Shown here: piece after piece, positions 18,442 through 26,003 of the stretch | Layout of the letters: every line of letters starts with the position of its first letter | Numbering within the stretch: the stretch's first letter is position 1 | Source of the DNA: Chara braunii | Lineage: Eukaryota > Streptophyta > Charophyceae > Charales > Characeae | DNA length: 26,100 nucleotides | Direction of reading: 5' to 3' | Assembly: GCA_003427395.1 (NCBI GenBank) | Contig: BFEA01000085.1 | Coordinates: 2,167,207 to 2,193,306, forward strand | The notes under the pieces: generated by a model | Database searches by the model: none | Seen by the model: the letters and a program-made list of their open reading frames with translations, nothing else | What the model was told of the DNA's origin: nothing | Program-made: the position numbers and the translations under genes

Positions 18442-19411
18442 TCACTTTCACTGATTCGGAGATCTGTGGCAGGATCTTCCGGTTTGGGTGGAATCTTCGC
18501 TCCCTTGGGAAGGAGAATGGTGTTAGTGTTGTTCTCCACTGTGGTCCTCGGTCCCTTACTTTTGAAGGCAGTCTTCTTAAAGGCATTCATAGATTCATCA
18601 TCATTCACATAATCAGACTCATGGGCCGACGAAGAGCAAGGTGTCTCGCAGTCTTGCTCTTGATCGTCATGAAGAAAAGGGTCCTCTACGAAGGTCTCCT
18701 CATCAACCTCAAGTAGGTCGTGCGATGCAAAACGGTTGCTGCCTGGAATTCGTTTGCGGCCGGTGGTCTTTTTGCCACCCGATCCACAGGGGAGCGATCT
18801 TGTGCCTCCAGCTTGACTAAATCCCGCATGAGGGAAAGCCAATTTGTATACGTTATGAGTCTGAGCCATAGGCAATGTGTTACAGTAGATGGGACCGTGC
18901 CTTTAATCAGATCCAAGCAAGACTGCGCAGTCATCTCTAGATCAGGAGTTGCAAAGAGTTTACTAACGTACTGTTGTAGACTATGCATGGTACCTGTCCA
19001 CTTGATGTGCTTGAGCTTGTCAAGCTTGAGGCTAGCTTTGGCTGCAACATGTGGATCAGCATATTGTTTGATCAAGAGATATTCGAGTGTGGCTATTGGC
19101 GTAGCCTTCAGCCATTTGTTAAGGTCTATTCTTTTATAGCCTGACTGTACAACTTGGGACTTCTAAGAAGCCCCTTACGACGGGTTCCTCATTGGTCCCT
19201 AGACCGACGACTGAGTAACTGGGGGTTGTCCCCAGCACATCAAAGTAGGATCGCATAGAGCTGATCCAAGATTCAATGTCGTCCTTTCCGTCATACTTAG
19301 ACGAAATTTGTGCCGCCTTCCTGTCCACGTAGGGAAAGCTGCAGCTAGGACCAGCGATTGTTGGGTCTGAATTCGGAGCTGCAACAGTTCTAGAATGCCC
19401 TGCACTGCCAC
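18336..19411 (-). pseudogene. Element B Gag, 5' end cut off
   Basis: From 19328 downward, RKAAQISSKYDGKDDIESW and MRSYFDVLG mark the start of the Gag homology. At 18686-19075, YADPHVAAKASLKLDKLKH and MHSLQQYVSKLF continue the capsid in another frame. At 18336-18875, CLHCTKPGHSDQHC is a complete zinc knuckle after an acidic linker. Stops and frame changes lie near 19135 and 18850. Upstream of 19370 a helical-looking VQGILELLQLRIQTQQ is readable in a shifted frame and runs right up to 19411, where the LTR of element C starts. Gag would continue beyond C, outside the window. Confidence 0.78.
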
Positions 19412-19897
19412 TGTAACGAGCGCGAGGTTGAGGGAGACAGGGAGAGCCGAGGGAGAGGAGAGAGAGAGAGAGAGTGAGAGTTCACACACATATTCACTCA
19501 CTCGACACGACTGAGGGACTCGACGGACGCAGACACAGTGGCCAAGACACAAAGTCGAAGTCTTGGATTTCGAATGCCGAAACAGGGGCAAGTAACACTG
19601 AGTACGAGTATAGCAGCTGAAAATTGGTTCGAGACTGGTCCCCCGTACTGTACGAGGAGCCGGTATAAGTACCGGTGACACGTACGGTACCGGGGGCACT
19701 TCTGCAAAAGCCCCGAGGGCAGCACTGAAAAATGGGGTATTTGAAAGTGGCGCCCGAATTGCAGCATGACGCCAGTTGTCCAACATCCGACGGTACCAAA
19801 GGAGGGGTTTGGAAAGAAGGGTGCGAGGCTGAAAATGGGATGCAGCAGAAACAGCAAAAAGATAGACCAGGGATCGAGCCCTGGCAGAGTCCGTAAC
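19412..19897 (-). repeat. Element C 3' LTR (486 bp, inferred ends)
   Basis: The inner end is well set: on the minus strand GAGGGAGGGGATAG is followed by TGTTACGGACTC. The outer end is inferred from CTCGTTACA (plus-strand TGTAACGAG at 19412), giving near-matching inverted ends, and from the point where Gag-like sequence of element B stops. It contains a GA run near 19455-19474, a CCAGGG/CCCTGG hairpin at about 19867-19884, and a palindromic TATA site at 19660-19675. There is no partner LTR in the window. Confidence 0.65.
19660..19675. promoter_or_regulatory. Palindrome CCGGTA-TAAG-TACCGG in the element C LTR
   Basis: Perfect 6-bp arms enclose TAAG. The site holds TATAA on the plus strand and CTTATACC on the minus strand. 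It is a candidate core promoter or a binding site for a dimeric regulator. Confidence 0.35.
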
Positions 19898-19912
19898 ACT
19901 ATCCCCTCCCTC
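19898..19912 (-). other. Polypurine tract of element C
   Basis: The minus strand reads AGAGGGAGGGGATAG immediately upstream of TGTTACGG. It is similar in form to that of element B and fixes the inner LTR edge. Confidence 0.75.
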
Positions 19913-20107
19913 TGAAAGGCAACGTCCTGGCTGCCAAAAAGTGAAGGAAACAAAAAGAGTATGAAGGACGGGACAGGGCCGATCACTGGTCGGAGAAGGA
20001 GAAGGGGAGTGATGAAAGTCACAGGGTATTTTGTCTCGTGTTCTGCACTGGTGAAGGTATGATGTGACTAGGTGGGTCTATAGGGGAAGCTAAGTAATGT
20101 TCAAGGA
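19913..20107. other. Untranslated 3' part of element C
   Basis: No coding signal seen. It lies between the polypurine tract and the tandem repeats, and is G-rich with GGAGAAGGAGAAGGGGAG near 19991. Confidence 0.4.
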
Positions 20108-20295
20108 ACAGGGGATTTCTATTGATGTTCTACAGGGTAAGGGAAACTATGTTCAGGAAAACAAGGAGTTTCTATTGATATTCTAGTGGGTAAGGGAAAC
20201 AGTGGTCAGGGGAACCGGGGATTTCAATTGATGTTCTAGTGGGTAGGGGGAACAATGGTAAGGGAAACAGGGATCTGCTATTGATGTTCCACATT
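20108..20295. repeat. About 53-bp tandem repeat, 3.5 units
   Basis: Units carry GGGATTTCTATTGATGTTCT, then AGTGGGTAAGGGAAAC, then a GGTCAGGG-like spacer. ATTGATGTTCT or ATTGATATTCT recurs near 20120, 20174, 20227 and 20280. The units differ at several bases. The array sits in the element C 3' region between the extra open frame and the polypurine tract. Confidence 0.85.
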
Positions 20296-20328
20296 GTTGT
20301 CAAAGTCAGGAAAAATAAAAATGTTTGT

Positions 20329-20848
20329 TCAGGAGGCAAGGGCTGGTGTGTCCAAAGGAGTGAGAAGCAGAATCTCATGTAGGAACAAAGTGTCCAAGTG
20401 TCTTGAAAGGGGATCTGCAACGGTCTTGATCAGGTCTTGGAGTAGGTGGTAGAAACGGTCTTCATCGGCTGCGACATGTAGAAGTCCAAGAAGTTTAACA
20501 ATAGTTCGAATGTCCAAAGTCAAGTGCTAGGGTGCGTTCGGTACACGAACTGCAATGAGGTCTGATCTAAAAGCAAGGAAATCGCAGACTGATGCAAAGA
20601 TCCATGTAGCAAGTTGCTCCTTCAGTAAGTCCGCGAGTCGGGATGCCGGCCGATGAAACAGCATGGTGGCCAAACCAGCTGCATAATCTTCATGAACAAT
20701 GAGGCAGCAGGCCATCGTCCTCGTACGCTTGCCATTAGATCCTTTATCGTCGGCGTCACGCAGGTTCACAAGCATTGGACAAGAGAGACAAGGTAGTGGA
20801 GAGGACAGATGGGACAAGGCTAGGTGAGGGCATGGGCAAATCAGACAT
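20329..20848 (-). CDS. Unrecognised open frame downstream of pol in element C
   Basis: One frame runs from about 20848 to 20329 with a single TAG at 20527-20529. The first ATG is at 20775. It reads LVNLRDADDKGSNGKR, ACCLIVHEDYAAGLATMLF, LADLLKEQLATWIFASVCDF, then past the stop LTLDIRTIVKLLGLLHVAAD and DRFYHLLQDLIKTVADPL. The sequence is mostly helical in character and lacks an obvious signal peptide, CCHC or envelope feature. Its place between pol and the 3' LTR is where some gypsy elements carry an extra gene. Without the stop it would encode about 150 residues from the ATG. It may be captured host sequence or a lineage-specific accessory protein. I do not recognise it. Confidence 0.45.
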
Positions 20849-20961
20849 CAGGAATCAGGGTCAAGGGGAGGGTGGACTGGGTTCAAGGGTGTCTGTAGAG
20901 CGGGGTTGCGAGGTTGTAGCAGGGTTTATACAGGGGTTTAGGGTTTTAGTTACGTGGCTAT

Positions 20962-21120
20962 CTAGGACATAGGAGTAACACGATCATAGGCGCGGACAAG
21001 TTCCGTGGCATTCTTGAGATTCGAGAGAGGTTCCCATGTAGATTTTTCGTCGGGGTATCCGGTCCATTTGACTTTGTATTCGGTGATTGGTTCTGGGTGG
21101 TTAGATACCTGAGTAGTTCA
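20962..21120 (-). CDS. Element C chromodomain
   Basis: The minus strand reads PEPITEYKVKWTGYPDEKST then WEPLSNLKNATELVRAYDRV and a TAG at 20962-20964. YKVKWTGY and the TWEP motif are the chromodomain hallmarks, with aromatic cage residues Y, W and W present. It is the C-terminal end of Pol and would bind methylated histone to steer integration. It has no ATG of its own. A TGA near 21118 and a frame change at about 21126-21140 separate it from the integrase C-terminus. Confidence 0.85.
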
Positions 21121-21125
21121 TCGAC

Positions 21126-21712
21126 CTATGATTGCTTCAACAACGAATTCAGGGCCTGTGGGTAACATGATAGGTGGAGGTCTAGGATATGGGCGGTCAG
21201 TGAATTGGGGTGGGATTCATGGTATTCTTTCAAGTATTCGATGTGGAAGCTCGGGTGGACGCGACGCATGTCGGGGGGGAGTTGGAGTTTGTAGTTGACG
21301 TCAGAAGTTTTTTCAATGATGGGGAAGGGTCCGAGCCATTTGTTCGAGAGTTTCTTTGACAGTCCATGTTCGGGTTCAAAGCATTTGGCGAAGAGCCAGA
21401 CTTTGTCCCCTACTTTGAATTGCAAGTCTCGTCTGTGTTTGTTAATCTTGTTTGCTTGTTGTTCTTGTGTTCTTTCAAGGGCTTCGGTTGCTTCTTTGAG
21501 GAGTCGATTCATTGTTGCTACCCATTCATCGAGGGAAGGCAGGGTGTGGAGGGGTTGAGTTGCGAGGGAAGCAGGAAATCAGAGGGCAGGCGCGGATGGT
21601 AGCCAAGGTCAAGGTAGAATGGAGACATGCCAGTGGAAAGACGGACAACGTTGTTGTAGGTGATCTCGACGGTGGTGAGCAAACGATCCCAGTCGTGTTG
21701 ATGTGGATGACA
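21126..21712 (-). pseudogene. Element C integrase C-terminal half
   Basis: In the 21126-21512 frame, FKVGDKVWLFAKCFEPEHGL is followed by KLSNKWLGPFPIIEKTSD and VHPSFHIEYLKEY, which is the GPY/F module. Between 21513 and 21700, in a shifted frame, DRLLTTVEITYNNVVRLS and STGMSPFYLDLGYHPRLP continue the core end. Frameshifts near 21525 and 21705 break an otherwise continuous protein. Confidence 0.83.
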
Positions 21713-22800
21713 TTACTTCCGTAGGATTCTTTGGAGAGTATCGTTCATCTTCTCGGTTTGTCCATCGGTCTGTGGGTGGAATGCAGTGCTATACTTGAGT
21801 GTAGTTCCGTAGGGTGTGAATAGGTGTTTCCAGAATTGTGAGAGAAAGCGAGGATCACGGTCACTGATGATGTTCTCGGGGAGGCCATGGTGGCAAGCAA
21901 CGTGGTCGAAGAAGAGTAAGGCGATGTCTTTGGCGGTGTGCGAGGTGGTGCAAGGAATGAAGTGGGTGCGTTTGGTTAGGCGGCGGACAATGACGTAGAT
22001 GTAATCATGCCTGCGGTCGGTCGTAGGGAGACCGCACATGAAGTCCATGGAAATGGACTTCAAATGGTGAGTGGGGATGGGCAATGACTGGAGTTTGCCG
22101 GGTTTGGCCCGGTTCGAGGGATTTACAGCCTGACACGTGGGACATGAGTGAATGTATGTTTTGATGTCGGCGAGTAGAGAAGGCCAATAGAAGTAGTGGG
22201 AGATGGTGTCGAAGGTTTTTTGGAAACCGAGGTGACCTGCGGTTTTGGCGTCGTGGTGCTCGGCCAAGAGTTGGGTACGGAGACCACGTGTGTTAGGGAT
22301 GCAAAGTCGGTGAGTGCCTTTGGTGTCGATGTAGAGGAGGTTGTCGTGGAGGGAGTAGTCATGGACCGAGTCGAGGTTACGAAGCTTGTTGTAGATAGAG
22401 GCGAAGTCTAAGCAAGAGAGGTAGCCGTGGGTGTAATGGCGATGGAGTGATGGGAGGAGTTGAATGTGAGTCCTGGCGGCGTAGACCTTCTCGGGAGGCT
22501 TGTGGTCGAGGCGGCGAGAGAGGGTGTCGGCAACGCGGTTGCTTTTACCGGGTGTGCGACAAATGGTGAATGTGAACTGGGCAAGGAAGTCGAGCCATCG
22601 AGCTTGGCGTGGGGTGATGTCTTTCTTGGTGAGGATGGAAGAAACGATGGTGTTGTCAGTGCGGATGGTGAAGTATTGCCCGTCGAGGTATGGGCGCCAG
22701 ACTTTGAGGGCGTAGATCACGGCGAGGAGCTCCTTGTCATTGGAGGGGTAATTCATCTCCGTGGGAAGGAGTTTCTTGCTGGCTGGCGAATGCGATAGGG
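21713..22800 (-). CDS. Element C RNase H (rear part) and integrase core, open frame
   Basis: The 3' part of a 502-residue open frame. RNase H: YPSNDKELLAVIYALK (Glu), FTIRTDNTIV (Asp) and NRVADTLSRR (Asp). Integrase zinc module: EHHDAKTAGHLGF and CPTCQAVNP, complete HHCC. Integrase core: SISMDFMCGLP (Asp), NIISDRDPRFLS (Asp) and HPQTDGQTEKMN (Glu). All integrase catalytic residues are present. One conserved Asp before RLTKR reads Arg. This is the best preserved enzyme region of element C. Upstream of about 22800 the same open frame is a shifted, meaningless reading of RT and RNase H. Confidence 0.9.
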
Positions 22801-23172
22801 TGCTTGCCGAGAGGTGCTTCAGATTGTGTGGGGATCCTTTGATGGTTGGGGGGTTGGGAGAGAACGGCGCCGAGGGCGAAGTCCGAAGCATCAGTGGTAA
22901 CGTAGAAGTGCCGAGAAGGGTCGACGATCTTAAGGACAGGGGCGGTAGTGACGAGTTGTTTGAGTTTGTCAAAGGCATCTTGGTGGCGTTCGGTCCATGT
23001 GAAGGACTTGGTGGCGCGGGTGAGCTTGTGGAGGGGGTATGAGACGTCGGAAAAGTTTTGGATGAAGGGGTGATACTAGTTGGCAAGTCCAATAAATGGC
23101 AGAAGTTGGGATAAGGTGGAGGGGGATGGGAACTCGACGAGGGCAGTGGCCTTTTTGGGGTATGCCATCGAC
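22800..23172 (-). pseudogene. Element C RT thumb, connection and start of RNase H (frame-shifted)
   Basis: Readable on the minus strand in a different frame from the downstream integrase frame: FPSPSTLSQLLPFIGLAN, then a connection with FTWTERHQDAFDKL and HFYVTTDASDFALGA, the first RNase H Asp. Frame changes lie near 22800 and 23080, where a stop also interrupts. It joins directly to the 57-bp LGHIVS segment at 23173-23229. Confidence 0.75.
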
Positions 23173-23374
23173 AGAGACAATGTGGCCAAGGTACTCCACG
23201 CTCGAGGCAACAAAAGTACATTTGCTAAGGGTGGGTGAGCTCGTGGAGGGGGTATGAGATGTCGGAGAAGTTTTGGATGGAGGGGTGATAGTAGTTGGCG
23301 AGTGTAATGAATGACATAAGTTGGGATAAGGTGGAGGGGAATGGGAATTCGACGAGGGCAGTGACCTTTTTGGG
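23018..23374 (-). repeat. 142-bp diverged direct repeat of the RT thumb segment
   Basis: 23018-23159 and 23233-23374 are direct copies of equal length, starting GGGTGAGCT and ending CCTTTTTGGG on the plus strand, differing at roughly one base in eight. The second copy lies between the LGHIVS segment and the inverted palm. The divergence suggests that two related element copies contributed sequence. Confidence 0.9.
23173..23229 (-). repeat. 57-bp perfect inverted repeat, left arm (pairs with 24119-24175)
   Basis: The minus strand of 23173-23229 equals the plus strand of 24119-24175 exactly. It encodes SKCTFVASSVEYLGHIVS in both. The arms are about 0.89 kb apart. One arm continues into the true thumb sequence, the other stops at the breakpoint at 24175. 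Confidence 0.95.
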
Positions 23375-23384
23375 TTATCGACCA

Positions 23385-24175
23385 GGAGTGTCCCGAGGAC
23401 TTGCTTCCAACAGACAAACCCGACCAAGACCCCCCTTCCGATCCTCACATCACTGCTCTCCTCTCTGAATTCAAGGACGTCTTTCCCGAGTCATTGCCCG
23501 TCGGTTTACCTCTCGATCGAGGTGTATCCCACACCATTGATCTCGAGCCCGACCATTCTCCTCCTTGCCGCTCCGTACCAACTCTCTGTCCCGGAGGGCG
23601 AAGAAATGAAGCGCCAACTCAATGAACTCCTTGAAAAAGGATTCATTAAGCCTAGCTCCTCCCCCTTCGGAACCTGTTGTCTCTTCGTCAAGAAGAATGA
23701 AACCTCGGAACTCCGCATGTGCACAGACTACCGTGCCTTGAACCGGATCACGATCAAGAACAAGTACCCACTCCCCCGAATATCTGAACTTCTTGATCGC
23801 CTCCGTGGAGCCAAATATTTCACCAAGATAGACCTCTGCAGTGGCCTCCACCAGATTCGTATTCGTGAGGACGACACCCACAAGACCTCATTCCGCTCTC
23901 GGTTCGAACACTACGAGTTCCTCGTGATGCCCTTTGGACTAACCAATGCTCCTGCCACCTTCCAATCCACCATGAACCACATCTTTTGTGACCTCCTCGA
24001 AGTCTGTGTTGTCATATACCTTGATGATATCCTCGCCTTTAATCCCACCTTCGAGTCCCACCTCCAGCACCTTCGCCAAGTCCTCTCCATCCTCTGTGAG
24101 CAAAAGTTCTACGCTAAGCTTAGCAAATGTACTTTTGTTGCCTCGAGCGTGGAGTACCTTGGCCACATTGTCTCT
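23385..24175 (+). pseudogene. Element C RT fingers and palm, inverted relative to the element
   Basis: On the plus strand: HITALLSEFKDVFPESLP, then after a one-base frame change near 23585, VPEGEEMKRQLNELLEKGF, ELRMCTDYRALNRITIKN, YFTKIDLCSGLHQIRI (first Asp), YEFLVMPFGLTNAPATFQ, VVIYLDDILAF (Asp pair) and VEYLGHIVS. These are RT motifs in order and intact at the catalytic positions. The protease lies to the right and the thumb to the left, both on the minus strand, so this block has been flipped. A perfect 57-bp inverted repeat marks one side. Confidence 0.9.
24119..24175 (+). repeat. 57-bp perfect inverted repeat, right arm (pairs with 23173-23229)
   Basis: It is the end of the inverted RT palm. 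After 24175 the sequence changes at once to minus-strand protease-RT linker. The identity between arms means that the flip kept, or copied, this piece at both ends. Confidence 0.95.
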
Positions 24176-24947
24176 AATAAGTGGAGTCGGGGTGTTCACG
24201 AGACATGTGAAGGAATTGGTGAGGGGAGACAGGGGGTGAGGTAGAAGGGGGGAGAAGGTAAGGGATATCAAGGGGAGAGTCAGGAGGGCGTGTGAGTCGG
24301 ACGAAGGAGGGGTGGAAGGAGTAGGGCATGAAACAGTCAAGCCATGGAGTCCCCAGGACAATGTCGCACATGAGGTGCATGACATCGAAGGCGACCTAAC
24401 TGTGAAGAGGATCGACAGTCATGAGGGTCTCGGGGACAGTGCGATCGTCAACGATGGCCGAGTCCTTATCCCCTAGTCGGATGGTGATCGGGGAGTCGTA
24501 GCCGGTGGAAGAGAGGTCGACTTTGCGGACACAGACTTCGGTGATGAAGTTGCTAGTGGCACCAATATCAAGGAGGGCCCGAAACTTCACCGTCGATGCG
24601 TCGAGGGAGACGACGATAAACTTCAGCTGGAACCGTGCGGTTCCGGCACCCAAGCCTAATCTAACAAGTCGATCGTGTTGTGCTTGTTCGTCAACGAGAT
24701 CGGAGAAGGTGGTGGAGGAGGGGTTAGGGATGAGAGTAGAAGAGCAGGTGCCTGTGGGAAGCTCGACCGATGGGATAGCAGACGTCGTTGGGAGGGGGGC
24801 AGGCGGAGTAGACTGCGTCGCCTGGGGGTCGTCCGATGGGATGTGCATCACCGGACAGGGGGTAGGAAGACGGATAGTCGATGCCAAGTGGGCCACCGAT
24901 GGAGTAGAGATCGTCGCTGATGGGAGAGCCGACAGACAAGTGGTCAA
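24176..24947 (-). pseudogene. Element C aspartic protease and linker
   Basis: The 24396-24947 frame has a Ser/Thr/Pro-rich linker, then KFRALLDIGATSNFITE, the retropepsin loop with Asp and a regular Gly-Ala-Thr. Beyond it are TIRLGDKDSAIVDDRTV and, after one TAG near 24400, MCDIVLGTPWLDCF, the hydrophobic-Gly motif. The protease would process Gag-Pol. It is complete except for that stop, and the linker continues to the inversion breakpoint at 24176. Confidence 0.85.
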
Positions 24948-25065
24948 TGTCGGGGGAGGGTTGCAAGAGTCAGGGGGACCGTGTTCAGGTGGAAGAGGGC
25001 CCGAATGTCGTGGTGGAGGGAGAAGTGGAAGTAAAAGGGCCGGGTCCCGCGGAGCGAGGGGCTTG

Positions 25066-25850
25066 TCAAGGAAAGCAGCTGGCGTTGGGGTAGTTGGTCT
25101 GTTGATGACCTAACTGGCGGCAACGAAAACACCCATTGTGTTCCTGGCGTTCCATCCGCATAAGGTTGGCGACCTGGAGGTCCTCATGGGTGAATTGGGA
25201 GGGGTCGAGAGAGGCAGTGTCGAGGTCGTCATCGAAGGTGGGTGGAGCGGTGTCGTTAGGGGCGATGGTATGGAAAAAGCGGGGGTGGGAGGGAGCGGGC
25301 GTGGACTGGTGATGGGGGTGGAGTCGTCGATCGTGGTGAAGCATGCGATGGAGGAGGTCAGCAAAGGGCATGTCGGGTTTATGGGCGAGGGCGGTTGCAA
25401 GGTCTTTGTGGCATACTCGCTTGATGCGGGAGATGAACTTAAAGTCGGGAATGACGGTGGTGGGGAGGTGATGGTGGAGGGAGCGGATGTATTGGACGAA
25501 GCGGTCCATGGGACCGGTCTGGCGGAGGTGACATAATTGTTCAAGGTAGTCATTGATGGTTTTCTGGGGGCGGAAGGTGGAAGTGAGAAGGTTGGCCTAT
25601 TGGAGGAAAGAGTGACGCGGTCCTCCGAAGGCGTGGTGGTTGCTGACTTCATCCATCCATCATTTGGCGGCATTGCCGAGGAGGCGGGAGGTGGCAATGG
25701 GAAGCTAGTGGACAAGGGGCATGCGGTGGAGCTTGAAAGAGTTCTGGAGCTGGGTAAGGAAGAGGAAAACGTCCTCGTGGGGAAGGTCTGAGAAGGGCAT
25801 GATGTCGGCGGATCTGAAGGAACGGGGGATTTCCCCTTCGCGGAGTGTGT
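25066..25850 (-). pseudogene. Element C Gag
   Basis: On the minus strand: EIPRSFRSADIMPFSDLP and DVFLFLTQLQNSFKLH (start of Gag homology), a stop after MPLVH, then LTSTFRPQKTINDYLEQL in the capsid. A clean frame at 25066-25509 has MDRFVQYIRSLHHHLPTTV and DMPFADLLHRMLHHDRR. The zinc knuckle reads CFRCRQLGHQQTNY, with the last Cys replaced by Tyr. Gag forms the particle and binds RNA. Three stops lie between 25510 and 25750. The overlapping 267-residue frame at 25110-25913 is a Ser/Pro-rich shadow reading of the same stretch. Confidence 0.75.
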
Positions 25851-25884
25851 CCCCCCGTATAGATACGAGGAGTATGAACAACTG

Positions 25885-25939
25885 TACGACCGTACGTACG
25901 GGCCCCCAGGCATTCATACGGGCTGTACGTACGGTCGTA
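25885..25939. repeat. Perfect 15-bp hairpin near the 5' side of element C Gag
   Basis: TACGACCGTACGTAC (25885-25899) is exactly complementary to 25925-25939, with a 25-nt loop. The stretch from 25851 starts GTCCCCCCGTATAGATACGA then GGAG, close to the LTR of element C at 19640-19659. It could be a displaced LTR fragment, a small foldback insertion, or an RNA leader structure. Confidence 0.8.
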
Positions 25940-26003
25940 TGCCCCATCTTCGGGGCCTTCACGAGGTGGGAAATGGCATCTGAGGGGGTGGGGGGGGTGT
26001 GCA

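Larger units (their letters stand above)
13990..19411 (-). mobile_element. Element B: Ty3/gypsy element truncated at its 5' end by element C
   Basis: Minus-strand order is gag, protease, RT, RNase H, repeat array, integrase remnant, chromodomain, polypurine tract and the edge of a 3' LTR. The right end stops at 19411, where the LTR of element C begins in the middle of Gag-like sequence. No partner LTR is in the window, so the left LTR limit is unknown and 13990 is only a placeholder. The family differs from A: its LTR start, protease and chromodomain are not close to those of A. Confidence 0.75.

Noticed and set aside
19860-19897. tRNA-like T-arm (ATCGAGCCC within a CCAGGG hairpin)
   Set aside because: No acceptor, D-arm or anticodon arm can be placed around it; it is the inner end of an LTR.
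13700-19897. 19412-19897 as the 5' LTR of element B
   Set aside because: Its minus-strand start (TGTTACGGAC) and body do not match the 3' LTR of B (TGTAATGACC), and a polypurine tract on its right shows that it belongs to element C.
24505-25113. 202-codon plus-strand Gly/Arg-rich open frame
   Set aside because: Antisense to the protease and Gag linker of element C; its composition is the mirror of a Ser/Thr/Pro-rich coding stretch.
25110-25913. 267-codon minus-strand Ser/Pro-rich frame
   Set aside because: It is a shifted reading of Gag; the frame with real capsid and zinc-knuckle motifs is another one.
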